From positions 12,356,001 to 12,420,000 of the forward strand of contig JAVTVX010000020.1 in NCBI GenBank assembly GCA_033439265.1: a DNA stretch of 64,000 nucleotides, in the 5' to 3' direction. This DNA is from Dillenia suffruticosa (Eukaryota > Streptophyta > Magnoliopsida > Dilleniales > Dilleniaceae). The position numbers and the translations under genes are program-made. Shown in pieces: positions 12,462 to 24,959 of this stretch. Position 1 is the first letter of the stretch. Each line of letters begins with the position of its first letter. The notes beneath the pieces were generated by a model. It did no database searches and was not told the DNA's origin. It saw only the letters and a program-made list of their open reading frames with translations.

Positions 12462-12900
12462 GAGAGGAAGAGTTGAGTTGAGCTCCACATCAAAGCGGGA
12501 GGCAGAGAAATAACGTTTGATATGACAGGGTATGGGACCCAGGCCAGTACATAAAGTAAATTAGAGAGGGAGAGGGAGAGAGTAGGGACTGACAAGAGTT
12601 GTGGTGTCAGTTGCGTCGGGAAACAGCTCCCGCGCTGTTTGCGCGGGCTCCAAACCAAATAGGGGAAGGGGGGGGGGAGAGAGAGAGAGAGTAGGCAGAA
12701 GAAAAACCCAACAGTCATACGTAATAAGGGTTGAAGATTAAAGACACTGACGGCACCCCACCACCATCACCACTCAAATTCGCGCTGTAACTCCATCTGA
12801 CCAAACTTGATTTGGAGTGTGTGCGGCGGTCTGATCCGATAGTTCGACTCTTTTAACTCCGCGTGACTGTTAGAGGGAACTTATTAGTGGTACTTAGTAC
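12100..12900. promoter_or_regulatory. Promoter/5' UTR-like GA-rich block without a gene
   Basis: This block is less AT-rich than its surroundings. It carries a long GA microsatellite (12426-12458), more GA runs at about 12566-12580 and 12674-12691, GTGGGCCC at about 12289-12296, and CT-rich stretches. These are common in plant core promoters and 5' UTRs; GA tracts bind BPC proteins and TGGGCC-type words bind TCP proteins. A short perfect hairpin, CCCGCGC-tgttt-GCGCGGG, lies at 12629-12647. The open frames here (120 codons plus, 140 codons minus) owe their length to the low-complexity GA/CT sequence. No downstream coding region precedes the LTR element at 13372. Function is inferred only. Confidence 0.35.
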
Positions 12901-13371
12901 GGCGATTTCTGTTTCTTTTGCTCGTGTATCTTCAATCACGTAAACGTACGTGCACCATCCCGATATCTGCTCCTTTTCTGCTCATCGCCAAGTGTTTGAA
13001 AATTTCATAGTTTTTTGTGACTGTACAAATGCCCGGATGGTCGGTCCATTGGAAAGTCAAAAATTATAGGAACATTCTCTGATCTTAAAATTATTTTATA
13101 TATTAGGTCGGATCACACCTTTGCGTATGCTTTGGGGGTGGGGACACCCTTTGGATTTTGTTAAAGGTTTGTTTGAAGAATTGAACATGCTTTAGTACAT
13201 TGCTATTTGAAAAATTATGATAAATATGTTCCCATGTAGCGTCTTTTTCAATCAAATAAGAAAACCCTACCATCCCATTTTTGAATTCATTGATCTATAG
13301 GGTATTTGCGGTTTTTCAATTGATAGCATCAAGGGAGCACGATTAAGTATCTTTATAGCCTAATCAAGGGC
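12901..13371. other. Spacer before the LTR element
   Basis: AT-rich sequence with no open frame, RNA gene or repeat that I could recognise. Confidence 0.4.
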
Positions 13372-14359
13372 TCATGGTACCTGTTTTAATAGTGAAAACT
13401 TTTTTTTATATAAAATTTCAATTTTCTTATAATTATCAGATAAAAAAAAATTTTCTAATAAATTCAAATTTTTCTTAATCCCTAAAATTTTAATTCTCTT
13501 GAACTCTTGAAAAAACATGAATTTTTTTTTTGTTTTTAATCCTAAATATTTCTTAATCTCAAAGGTTTATAAATATTTTAAAAGTCTTTGACTTCAATGT
13601 CTACTATTTCGGAAGATTTTACACAAAAGGAAAATAAGATTTTCTATATATCTCTTAGAAGGCTATAAATATAGAGTAAAGATGACCCACTAAAGGAGAC
13701 ATTCAACCCCACATATACCACAAGAAGGCAACTAAATTCTCTACAAAAGAGATACTGTTTTATGCCAAATTATACATTATCATATGTATGACTTCATGCC
13801 CAATTATATACTATCAGAAATACAATTTCATACTTCATTCTATACATTATCAAAGATATGACTTCATACTCAATTATACATATATAATACATTTATCATC
13901 TCTTTTTGCATACATACATCGTACATAAGACTATATTCATGATTCTCTACAAACAATACACATGGGGCCAAATTCTACACACATAATACAAGACCATATC
14001 CGAGACTCCTCGATCTTTCTATTATACTCTATTCAACTTGAGCATCAGAGTCCCCTGCCAGGCCAGTCTCGACGGGATTTTTGTAGGTTTCTCCATTGAT
14101 GACGACTCAACCAACACATCAACATCGGTCAATTGTACACATGGCATAAAGAGACAAAACAAGGCTATAGTGCGAACTCTCTCAATTTTTTCTCTTTCTT
14201 TTACTACTCTATTTAACTTGAACGTCGAAGTCCGCTCGTCGGGCCAACCCCAATGGGGTTTTTTGTAGGTTTCCCATCTAATAAGATCCCATGAACATCT
14301 TGACACAAACTCCCTGTTTGGGTCAAAAGAGCAGGTTGAGTCAAAAATCAGTTGTAACA
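13372..14359 (+). repeat. LTR of the 13.4-kb gypsy-like element
   Basis: The start is set by alignment with the LTR at 60279 (both begin close to 'ggtacctg'), and the end by the primer-binding-site-like sequence at 14361. It ends in ACA. The interior repeats the phrase 'gggttttttgtaggttt' in two variants, near 14079 and 14255. Confidence 0.55.
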
Positions 14360-14867
14360 GATTAACGTTGTCCGTGGGAATGACTGATTGATTACACGCC
14401 CTACTTCACTTCCTCTCTCTTAAGACCCTGCCACCAAAGAAAAAAACGAAAGTGCCGTGACAAACATCTCACCTCTTACCTCGTTTGACACTGACAACTT
14501 GGATCTAGTAATTTTTATTCACGACATACAATTATTTTAGTATCACTAACAAATTCTTTTGATCTGAAATCTTACTTTATATTCATCGTGACAATAATAT
14601 TACTATTCTAGCTATTCCGTCACTTCTTCATTATTATTGACTAACAACAGCCCAGCATACCTTTCAACATCAGAGAGCTCAATTGTGATCCGAATCCATC
14701 AAAGGTCTCGGTCTAGTAATTTCTATCCATTGTCAATTACATGGTCAATTTTATCTATATCTCTATTTCATACATTCTGTCTATTTTTCATTACATTTTA
14801 ACTAATCATGGTTTATGATCATGTGCCCATAAATCTCTAGTCTACCACCTTTTCTTTGGCTCACACT

Positions 14868-15200
14868 CTCTTTGCGCAATGCCCAATATGCTTTTCAGGG
14901 AACAATACCCCCGAGTACCATCAACGCAATATCTGATATGCTTTCCAAGGCGTAACGCCTCGAAATATCATCAGTGCAATACACAATATACATTCTAGGG
15001 TGCGACGGGCCCGAGTACCATCGGCGCAACACCTGGTATGCTTTACACACTCAAGACATAATACCTCTGAGTACTATCGGCACAACACCCGGTATGCTTT
15101 ACACACCTAAGACGCAATACCTCCAAGTATCTTGGTGCAATGCCTAGTACGCTATCTTGGCACAAAATCTCCATAGTCTCCTTGCGTAATGCTAGGGACA
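14868..15200 (+). repeat. Tandem array, unit about 55-75 bases
   Basis: Units read roughly 'gcgcaacacctggtatgctt' followed by 'gagtaccatcg', repeated about five times with drift. The reverse complement of this unit resembles the array at 41146-41612 inside the minus-strand gypsy-like element. Each array therefore has the same orientation relative to its own element. Confidence 0.6.
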
Positions 15201-15224
15201 CTCCATCGGTTCACGACATGATAT

Positions 15225-15490
15225 GGATTTCGCACTCAATTTCTCGATTTTCAATTTATATACAGGCTTCAACCCTCGAATGGGATTCAACTCTCTCTCT
15301 CTCGGTCTTTTGATTATATATGGGTCCCGACCCTCAGATGTAATTCAACTTCCTCTTTCTCGGTTTTCTATTTACATATGGATCCCAGCGTGTCGATGGG
15401 ATACAATTCCCTTTCTCTCAATTTTTTGTTTAACATGACTATTACTGCACCAAACGGGATCTAACTCCCTTTCTCTTGGTACCGTATTGT
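15225..15490 (+). repeat. Second tandem array, unit about 70 bases
   Basis: Three to four units run 'ggattcaactctctctct', then 'cggttttctatttacata', then 'tgggtcccgaccctcagatg'. The same unit recurs at 63170-63310 in the sister element, which supports shared internal sequence beyond the LTR. Confidence 0.6.
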
Positions 15491-15739
15491 ACCATTTGTA
15501 CTATTTGCTTTAGTATATATTCTCTCGACTCTAATGCCTAATATTCTCTCGTAACTATAATGCGTTTGGGGATAATTCAACGAACAAATTACTTCATCTC
15601 AACACAATTTATTTTTTTATTCAAAAAATCTTTATATATTATGCAAACATCTTTTGTTTTGTATAAATTCTTATACATCGTATAAATAAAATACAACCGA
15701 CGTGGTAATAACGCTCCTTGCACTTTTGAAACTTTTGAT

Positions 15740-17198
15740 TTTTGAGTCAATTTAAAATTTTAACCTAATTTAAACATAATTTCAAAAGTACATAAATTAC
15801 TTATAATATTTTTTAAATAAAAGAATATATTTCAAAATTAGAGTTTAACCTCATAATTCTTAAAAGTTACACCTTTACCCCATAATTTCAAATTTAACCT
15901 TATATAGATAGTGAGATTACAAGGTTTAGCCTCCATTGAATGTAATCTAAATATATGTGATGATGAAATAGCAAAACCTAGTAGATAGGCATAAATCATG
16001 GATTATATGAGATGATCTATCATATTGTAACATCAATCATGGTCCTAATGATACACAACCCCTAGATTTCATGATACATGAAATATTCATGATGTAACTT
16101 TTCAGAGCATGAATCATTATAATTACAGATATAAATCATCTGATATCAGTATAGATCATACATTTTCTATCACAATTTTGAATAATTAAGTGCATTATAT
16201 AATCATTATCTTAATAATTATAAGAAATTAAGATGTAAAATCATGAATAATCAAATTTTAACATTTACAAGATAATACACGAACAAATTATTAAACATTT
16301 AATGTGCTCAAAAGACCTAAAATCACGTGAATACACAAGAAATAAAAAAAATTCCTAAAGTAATTCAACCAAACATATGTTAGGGTACTATAAAATATTT
16401 AGCCCTAAATCTAGTCATGAATGATTAGGAAAAGACAAAGTAATTAGAAAACAGTGAGAAAGAGTATAGACCCCAAGCGATAAAAGCCCTACCTTTTCTT
16501 CAATTAAATGCAATCCTCAAGCCAAACAAACAAAGTTTTAATACCAAAAATGAAAACTTTTATCCATAAATGTATCGTTGTATTCAATGCCAACCCTAGA
16601 GGGACTAGCAAAAAGACTAAAAGTTTATATAATAATTTAAATTTTTTTAATATAATATATTCCCAAGATTTAAATTCTCAAAATATCTAGAAATATGCCT
16701 TTAATAATACTGAAACACAAAATCTATCGATTATTATTGTGATTATGATAAAAATATCATAATTATGATATATAAAATTTAAATTAACAAACGGGTCATT
16801 GTGACTACAATCTAAGTTGGTGGTTACAATTTAAAATGATATAGCATTGACGGCTTTGGCTGACCCAGTTACCTATCATTATGACCCCAACAAATCTCTT
16901 TTGCTTGTGGATCTCATCACTCCACGTAGCTACATATGATTAGCACGTAAGAGACATAATCTCCTCGGATTCTTTTTTAAGAGTTTTGATTTGGATTGCT
17001 AATCGGGCAGCATTAGGAAGACATAAGACCTTGTTAGGCTATTAATCCTCTTTTGACCACATTGCATGAACCAATCACGGTGTGGCAACTCCCAAGTTCA
17101 ACCGCAGATGCATGAAGGTTATTCTCTAGGAATAATAGAGAGGCCAATGATTTGCCTCTTTTTTTTTTAATTAAAGTTATTTTTATTCTTATCCAAAA
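15740..17198. repeat. Old dispersed repeat, copy B (first part)
   Basis: Matches 40-940 and 3886-4090 of copy A without the 2.9-kb extra segment. It continues to the edge of the copia LTR at 17199. It resumes after that element at 24383-24936, and after the CACTA element at 36364-36510. No coding content was recognised; the 60-codon frame at 16508-16690 also overlaps repeat sequence. Confidence 0.7.
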
Positions 17199-17703
17199 TG
17201 TTAAATTCATTCTTATTGTAGAAACTTGAAAAATTACAAAAATAAATATATTGGAATTGTGGGTAAATATCTTAATATGTAAATTTCTAAAAGTACGTGA
17301 CTATGAACTCTCGAATAAATCACTCAGTTGGACTGATAACTATGTAATACGAACTATCATCATTGATCCACGATACCACAACTCTAATCTGATAATCCAA
17401 TTGATAGGAGAAAATTTTCTATTTAAAATTTATTCAGTATCCTCAATTATTTCTTATTCTAGAGATTGTGTTTATCTCTCTCTCACTATTTTGTCACATG
17501 AATGATGATCACCGTGTCAACCAATTCTCAATTGTTTAGTTTTCTAAAACATCTCACATTTTAGAGAAGTTAACACATATTAAAAGAGAGGGAAAGATAG
17601 GTCGGGAGTTAGTAGGGATTATAAGAGTTATCTTAAATTTAAAATTTAATTTGAATTAAATTTACATATGGTAAAAGTCCCTCATGGATATATCTTACCA
17701 ATA
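17199..17703 (-). repeat. 3' LTR of copia element 1
   Basis: Begins TGTTAA and ends CCAATA, eroded from TGTTAG...CTAACA. Beyond the high end lies 'tctaccattt', the complement of a short polypurine tract. It aligns along most of its first 340 bases with 24052-24382; for example, 'ctctctcactgttttgtcac' there against 'ctctctcactattttgtcac' here. Confidence 0.75.
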
Positions 17704-18879
17704 TCTACCATTTGAATATGAGGATATTTTACATTCATCACAAAATCACAACTCATACGATTTTACATATCACTCTATTGGATTTTCATTTAGGATTAGG
17801 TATCGTGCGACCGGTAAGTACACCTGCGAATAAAGATTTCTCGATACACCTGTTATGATGATCAAGAAACCACTGTTGGTATATAAAGAACCCGCTGTAT
17901 TCCAAACTCAACGAATTATATCTATCGAATCACTTGTCTCATTGAAAGTGATCCGTGATCCCCAATCATTGCTCAACTTTGTATTCACTACTATATTTCA
18001 ATTCTAATATGGATAAAGATAACAGTTCGACCGGTAAATATAACACAACAATGTAATATTGATTGGTTTTTCTTTTCCCTACTAGAAATTATTCATCTCA
18101 ATTCAGTTGTTTTTCTAGATCGGTCACACAAATCTCATTATCTTCTAGACCATTGATAAGCAGACTAAAGTAGGATATACTAAACCAAAACTTTAGAAAA
18201 TAACCAAAAGCAATTAGGGTACTGATTGGCCCATCCAATGGGTCTTGGGTCTTGACAGTGGGCAGGAGATCAAAATCATATCATCTTCTCAAATAATAGC
18301 TCCCACTATCCTATAGTTGGTTTATTACACAGGGAATGAAATACGTGCCACAGTATTATTCACTCGTCTCTCAAAAGGGTATATATCAAATTTTTATAAC
18401 ACTATTAGATATGGGATTCAGTCTACACATAAAACTTTTTCAGAGATTTCAGAGAGAGTATCTCAAAAACGATATCAGTAGTCTCATGTGATATATGAGA
18501 TTTCAAATCTAACTATTTACAGGTAACATGAATGTTGGTAAATCCATTCAGTCATATCGTATATGATTTCATCATAAACACGTTTTAGGGCGATTTGTGT
18601 TCTAGCAGTGCCACTCTCAAAATCTCTTGCGATTAAAAACTTTCACATCCTTGTAAGCTCAGAGCCGAAGGTAGTCACTCTTGTGAGAGTCGACTTCACC
18701 TGTCTGAATATCTTTTATCACATCACATCACAAAATATGTGACAACAAAGAAATATAGTAAATAAATGATTGAATAATGCATATATATCATATATAACGA
18801 TAAGTATCAAAATATCAACATAATATATATACGACATGTCAAAATACATATAAATCTAATAGTTCCTTATATCCTACAA

Positions 18880-20270
18880 AAGAATCTCTTATTATAGGTT
18901 TGATGAAAGGATCAGCTGCTGTATGTGGAAATGTACTTGATCGCCACTTCATCCCTTTTCAATGATATCTCTCACGAAATGGTATCTGATATCAATGTAT
19001 TTGGTTCTGTTGTGATACTTAGGATCTCAAGTGTATGGCATGGAGTTAGTCGTGGCTTCTTTCTCGAGTCATGCACTCAATGAAAGAGTTTTACAAGTAG
19101 CATTGCCTTTCTTCACTCGCGCGATATTACTAGATCGGGTTTTCACCCGTTGTCCAAAATTATGGAGGCCTGATTATCATAGTAAATTATTACTGACCTC
19201 CCACTATTTACAATAATCCCTAAATCATCTAGAAATCTCCAAAACAAACACTCTCCTAAACTGTTACTGACTATACCATAAACTCAAATTCTATCATAAA
19301 TAGAGATACAATGATTTGCTTCTTACACTCCATGATATGGTAATGTTATTGAACAAGATAACAAAACCTGATGTCGATCTACGTCCATCCAGATTGCCAC
19401 CTCAATCGATGTTTGAATACCCAATAAAACACAAATCACCTCTTCCGTAACAAAAAGAGAGATCCACCCCTTAAGATCTCTCAGAATCTTTTTCACTGTT
19501 CTCCAGTGACTCCTTCTAGGATTCGATTGATATCTACTCATCATATCAATTACAAAACAAATGTCTAGTCATGTACATAGCATCGTGTATATCAAACTGC
19601 CGCTGCATTAGCATAAGGAGTTCTACTCATCTCTTTTATTTTTTCTTGAATTTTAGGACACATCAAGAGTCAAACCTTCACTATTAGCGATAGAATTATC
19701 TATGAGGTTGCAACCACTCATCGAAAAATGCTAAAAAAACTTCTTGATATAGAACTCTAGTGAAAGAGCCAACACCTGTCTCGAACAATCTCTTTGAATC
19801 CTAACTCCAAGAATGAACTGAGTCTCATCCAGGTCCTTCATATCAAAATTGACGATAACCATGCTTTTGATGGTTATCAGATATTCTTTGTTATTCCCAA
19901 CCAACAAAATATCATCCATATATAAAGATATAATCACAAAGGAGTCCGTAGAACGTATCAAACAGATGCAATGATCCTTCTCAATTATCATGAAACCATA
20001 AGATATCATATTCTCATAAATTTCAGGTACTTTTGTTTGGATGATTGTTTAAAACCATATATCAACTTTCGAAATCAACAGATCTTATCTTCCGGACCTA
20101 CAAGAACAAAACCAAATGATTGCTCCATTTAGATCTTCTCTTCCAAACTTCCGTTCAGGAATGTATTCTTAACATCTATCTAAGATTCATGTCCATGACA
20201 ATCATTGAAAGAAACAGATCGAGATAAATTTGACTATTGAGGAGAAAGTCCCCTCATATTCCATATCTTT
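18880..20270 (-). pseudogene. Copia reverse transcriptase and RNase H remnants
   Basis: The frame at 20009-19731 contains YMDDILLVGNN, the catalytic YxDD box of copia reverse transcriptase, followed by FDMKDLDETQFILGV. Both are typical of this family. The frame at 19544-19323 reads MMSRYQSNPRRSHW then VKKILRDLKG, the connection between reverse transcriptase and RNase H. The RNase H part toward 18880 is recognisable only in fragments. Frames are interrupted between these blocks, so no functional polyprotein is encoded. Confidence 0.8.
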
Positions 20271-20509
20271 AGTCAAGTGTAACCCTTGGTTACTAGAAGA
20301 GTCTTATACCTCTCCACCGATCCGTTAGCTTTTCTCTTAATTTTGAGAACCTACTTATTCCCAATGATTTATCTACCATTAGGCAAATCAACTAGGTTCT
20401 AAACCCATTGATTTTCATTAACTCTATCTCTTCATCCATAGCTTTCAACCAATGGTTCTTTGTAGAACTCTCAAGAGCCTCCTAGATTGTTTTGAACTCC
20501 TTTTCATTC

Positions 20510-21560
20510 TCAGAAGTCACAATGAGAACTCACCCCTAATCGTAAAGCAATGTTTAGGTACGTATCTTTGACTGCTCCTACGAGGAGGGGAAACCCCTTC
20601 ACCTCTAGATGGATCACTTTTACTAGTATTAAAATCCATAACGGGTTCTTGGTACCCGCCGCTGGACTTAGCTGAGCTACTAGACTCATCCATCTCATAA
20701 AAGGTAAAATCTCGATCGATTTCATCTCTCTTAGAGAAATCATTCTCAAAAAACATGATATCACGAGACTCTATCTCAATGACAGTGCCGTCCGTATCTT
20801 CACCTAAGAGCACATGCCGCTCGGAGTATTCTGAATATCTTAAAAGATACACTTCTTTCATCGTGGGTCAAACTTGCCATGTGAATACATGAAATCTTGA
20901 ATATACGCAGCACCTTCCCATGACCTCAAGTGGTTAAAGTCAGATTGTCTCTTTGTCCGAAGCTCATATAAGGTACCGACTATGAATTTTGATGGGATAC
21001 AATTAAGAACATAGATTGCAGTCAATAATATATCTCCCCAATGGGAGATTGGCAAATTGGCCCTGCTATCATAAATCTTATCATCTCCAACAAAATCCTA
21101 TTCCTCCTCTCGGTTACTCCATTCAGCTGAGAAGTAACAGAATAGTCAGTTGTCTTGTAATACTTTTCTCAAAACAGAACTTTTTAAATTATTTAGATAA
21201 ATACTTACGCCCCCGATTGGTTCTAAGAGTTTTCACTCTCAAATCTAACTATTTGCTAATAAACGTCATGAAGTATTCTAATGCCACAAGTTTGTGCAAC
21301 ATCAGATTGATGTAATCAAAACATATGAAATCGTTTATGAACGTAATAAAATTCACAATTTCATTTCAGACTTTCACATTCATATGGTCACAGATATCGA
21401 AATGGATTCACTGTAATATAGTCTCAGTTCTCATTGTCTTGTCAAATGGCTTTTTTGTAACTTTGTTGTTTAAGCAAAACTCACATACGGGCAGCTTTGG
21501 TTAATGGGCTCAATAGACCACTCGTTACTAACCGGTTCATTCTCTCTTGCCTTATGTGTC
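20510..21560 (-). pseudogene. Copia integrase remnants
   Basis: Three stretches identify it. GHIRQERMNRLV near 21540 is the GAG-pre-integrase block. WGDILLTAIYVLNCIPSK (frame 21055-20858) is the integrase core end. VYLLRYSEYSERHVLL (from 20861) is the stretch beyond the core that leads into the acidic linker before reverse transcriptase. Several stops and shifts lie between them. On the plus strand this region shows only shadow frames. Confidence 0.8.
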
Positions 21561-21959
21561 CACGACTACTATACCATATAATCACATCATCATCAACACA
21601 ATTAGATATAAAGGCAATATCAGAATAACAATAATAACCATTAAAAGAAATAACATTCAGTGTATACAGTTTATCATGAATAAAACCACAACAATTAAAG
21701 AACTGTCGTAATAAATAAAAATATATAAGTTTCCAAAAAATAAAACATCTCCTAAGCGGTCTAAACAAAATATAAAAATGAGATTCCGTCGAATGTCCGG
21801 AATATAAAGTACATCATGCGATATAGAGTTTAGTCACTTTGTAACTCTAGTTTGCAAGTGTCAATTCTCCAATCAATGACAAATGTTCAGTTCCCCCCGT
21901 AAATTTTGCTAGACTAAGGACTCATTCAGTGAAACTCTACATATGCATTCATATTTCAA

Positions 21960-22910
21960 TCTATAGGTTAGTGGCTCCTGAATCCACAATCCATAAGGGA
22001 GAGGAATCAGTGAGCATCACAATAGAGGAGACAAAACTCAAACCATGTAAAGATGAAGAACATATCTTATGCTCTTCACACTCACAAATGAAATGACCAA
22101 ACTTGTCATATATATAGCACTTCACTTTGACCTTATCAAACTCCTTCTTCCTACACTTTTGTACTCATTGTCGGATTTTTTGGATGGTTTCTTCTTGTCT
22201 GGATCTCGGGTCTTCTTCTCATTCTTCTTCCATTTACGTTTGGTGTTACGAGAGGCCTTGCTCGACTTTGCTACATAAGCATGACTCTAATACGGTTTAC
22301 TTGCCTCCAGACGCTCCTACTCGAGCTCACAATGCATGCTTACATTAGTGAAAGTACGAATACTCTCATTATACATGAGATATGTTTTCATAGTTTTCCA
22401 TAAATCAAATAATAATTGGATCACACTCAGTATCTGAAACTCAGCTGAAATAGGTTTGCCCGCAATCCTTAACCTAACGATTGTACTTGACATTTGCATC
22501 AAATGTTGATTCATCATTTGATCAACCATTTTTTTTAATAGATAATAAACTTATAAGTTAGATCATCACCTTAGAAGCTGAAAGAGTACCATAATACTCT
22601 TTTAGGGCAAGCCAAACTGACATAACCATAACATACTGCTCATAAAATAGGATCATGTTATCGTATATGCTACTAATTATGATTGCCTTAGCACGACTAT
22701 TCTTCTTTTTCCATGCACAATAGGCCTCATAATCCCGCATAACCTAATGTGTGGTATCTCCCCGGGATCCACTATCTCGTGGTTCAAAATCTCAAAAAAT
22801 TCCTACTCCTCGAGAACAAACTAAATCTTCCAATACCAAATATCGTAATCATCACCATTCAGCTTATTTCTCTTGCAAAGATCTAGCATGACAGTTTTCG
22901 ATGCAGTCAT
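21960..22910 (-). pseudogene. Copia gag and protease remnants
   Basis: A start codon at 22910-22908 opens MTASKTVMLDLCKRNKLNGD, the usual start of copia gag (UBN2-type). Stops follow within 40 codons. A zinc knuckle near 22090-22130 reads CYIYDKFGHFICEC; the second cysteine of CX2CX4HX4C is now tyrosine. The protease active site WIVDSGATN is at 21993-21967. One reading-frame block at 22740-22558 (MRDYEAYCAWKKKN) is also gag. Confidence 0.75.
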
Positions 22911-24051
22911 ATTCTTTGTTATACAAAGAGAAACATCAGTAACTTATTAATACATATTTACATATCTTGTACACTCTTCGAATTAACAAACATGAAATAG
23001 CTTGAATGTAAACCCCAAAGTGAACAAATGGATCAAGGGACCTATCCACCACAACCCAGATTTACATCTTACCATCCATACTTGGATTAAATACACAAAA
23101 ATCCACAAAAAGTTACAAATTATGATGTGGAACCCCTCAAAAATTGAAAAATCTAGTCCAAACTAGCCTGACGCATTGATCAGAGTCCCACGCGTCGCCA
23201 CCAGCGAGTGGCAGTGCTCCATGTTCTGCATGCGTAGGCTGCGTGTTGGCCCATGTGCCAAATGGGCAAAGCATTGGCCATGTACCTGCATACGCATGAC
23301 CCGCATCCTAGGTCACGTCCTCGGTCTGGACACGAATTTGGGTTGGAACCAACCTAGATCCTTGACCAGGCCTTCATGAGCCTCAGCGTGCATGAAGCTC
23401 ACGCACCTACTCCCTATGCTCTTCACGTGCCTCAACACACGTGAAGGCATGTGAAGAGAATGTACCTACGGGTGTGGGTTGGGTCAAGTCTTCTTTGCCC
23501 AACTCCCTACGATCCGGCCTACACGACTCGGTTGCAAGAAAATACAATTCCGACATATTTTGGCACTGATTTCACCTGGAATATGAAATTGAACTTCTCA
23601 AATTCATTCTCAATTTGATTTTTGAGAGATTTAAACCCTAAACTCAACAATATAAATACCATTCATCACGACCATTTGCAAAAATCGATGAAACACACAT
23701 TTCGGCAACTATCATTCACAATTAATGCATAAAAAATGTAGATCAGAATATCATGAATATGTATAAACCATTTTTTATGCATTAATTTGATCTCTAAACC
23801 AAAAAATCTAGGATTCTAAAGTCACAGACACTATTCATCGTCGAAAATTTCGACAGGACATTTAATGGTGTAAATATGCTCCAAAAATTAAATAAGAATC
23901 ATATTCCTGATCTTTAGGTCATGGTAACCTCGTGGTTTTTTCGGATTCACGAAACTCATTCGTGATCCGAATTCTAAATTTTACTCTACATATTTTTTAT
24001 TAGAAAAAATTTCAAAAAAAATTGAATAAATCTAAATATTCTTGATACCAA
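22911..24051 (-). other. Copia element 1 leader (5' UTR)
   Basis: Non-coding sequence between the primer-binding site and gag, with a locally GC-richer block at about 23180-23540. A comparable block occurs at the same place in the second copia element (about 53270-53620). No separate gene is seen; the 67-codon plus-strand frame at 23176 is a by-product of the GC content. Confidence 0.55.
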
Positions 24052-24382
24052 TTTTAGATTTATTTTTAATGCAAAAGCGTGGAAAATCAAGAAATAAATA
24101 GGTCAGAATTTCGGGATAAATATATTAAAATGTAGGTTTCAAAAAATCCATGACTACGAACTGTTGAACAAATCACTCGGCCGAGATAGTGATCACGTAA
24201 TACGAATCACCACCACAGATTTATGACACTGCAATCCTAAATCCGATAACCCAAATGATGGGAAAAAATTTTTTTTTCAAAATTTTCTCAATGCTCTTAA
24301 TTATTTATCACTCTAGAGAATGTGTTTATGTCTCTCTCACTGTTTTGTCACATGATGATCACAGTGTCAAACAATTCTCAAT
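24052..24382 (-). repeat. 5' LTR of copia element 1, truncated
   Basis: Aligns to the first part of 17199-17703 but stops at about 24382, where sequence of repeat copy B resumes. About 170 bases of the LTR, including its outer end, are missing, so no target-site duplication can be read. Confidence 0.7.
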
Positions 24383-24936
24383 CGTAAAAATAACATGATA
24401 GAAATTGGACTTTTAGGGCATTCGAAGTTAAAAAAAATGAAACATATCAAATTTAAGAAAGTAGTGAAATTATAAATTATAATGAAATAAATTATAGAAA
24501 TGTGGTTTTCACCAAAAAGTTTTAAATTCAAGAAAAAGGTAAGGTTTGATGAACTCGAAAAGAATTTGAATATGCATATTTTTGGAAATAGAAGAATTGG
24601 AAAAAGAAAACTTACATACATTTAATGTTTTAGAATGTAAAACTCTATAAAAAAAATAATTACAATGTACTTCACATTATTAATGATTCAAAATATTACA
24701 TGTATCTGTATCTATATTACACATAAAAGTATGTATTTAGTACACTCATTTTTCACTAATATCGCCCTTATGAAAATTGAATTTCCTATATTATCCCAAT
24801 TAATATATTTCATTAAACTTCTTTATTTTATTTTGTACATCTCTTTTGTCTATTTAGATTTGTAACTCTTAAAATTACACATTTCATTCTCACGCGCACT
24901 TTATATATCTCTGTATTTATTCATTCATATTTTATA
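24383..24936. repeat. Old dispersed repeat, copy B (second part)
   Basis: Matches about 4330-4798 of copy A, for example 'atatatttcattaaa' and 'gtctatttagatttgtaact'. It ends at ATA (24934-24936), which is repeated just after the CACTA element. Confidence 0.75.
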
Positions 24937-24959
24937 CATTACAAAAAAACTTGTATTTA

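Larger units (their letters stand above)
13372..15560 (+). mobile_element. Gypsy-like non-autonomous LTR element, 5' part
   Basis: A 5' LTR (13372-14359) is followed at 14361-14380 by 'attaacgttgtccgtgggaa'. This is a decayed form of the TTGGCGCCGTCTGTGGGAA primer-binding site common in plant gypsy-type elements. The LTR matches the one at 60279-61195, which is followed by ATTGGCGTCGTCGG. Downstream come two tandem arrays and CT-rich sequence instead of gag-pol. No 3' LTR is present before the unrelated repeat at about 15740, so the 3' part is lost. Without a visible polymerase it belongs with large non-autonomous (LARD-type) elements. Confidence 0.6.
17199..24382 (-). mobile_element. Ty1-copia retrotransposon, degenerate (element 1)
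   Basis: Read on the minus strand, the order is partial 5' LTR (24382-24052), primer-binding site (TTGGTATCAAGAA, a decayed TTGGTATCAGAGC, about 24051-24038), leader, gag, protease, integrase, reverse transcriptase, RNase H and 3' LTR (17703-17199). The order gag-PR-INT-RT-RH is diagnostic of copia. All domains carry stops or shifts. The 5' LTR lacks its outer third or so, so the element is truncated at 24382. It sits inside repeat copy B. A relative lies at 47715 to about 54582. Confidence 0.88.

Noticed and set aside
12296-12718. 140-codon minus-strand frame and 120-codon plus-strand frame
   Set aside because: Length depends on the GA/CT microsatellite, which is open in several frames; runs of Ser-Leu or Arg-Glu dominate.
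13372-15560. A complete LTR retrotransposon with gag-pol
   Set aside because: No second LTR and no gag or pol motif were found before the unrelated repeat at about 15740.
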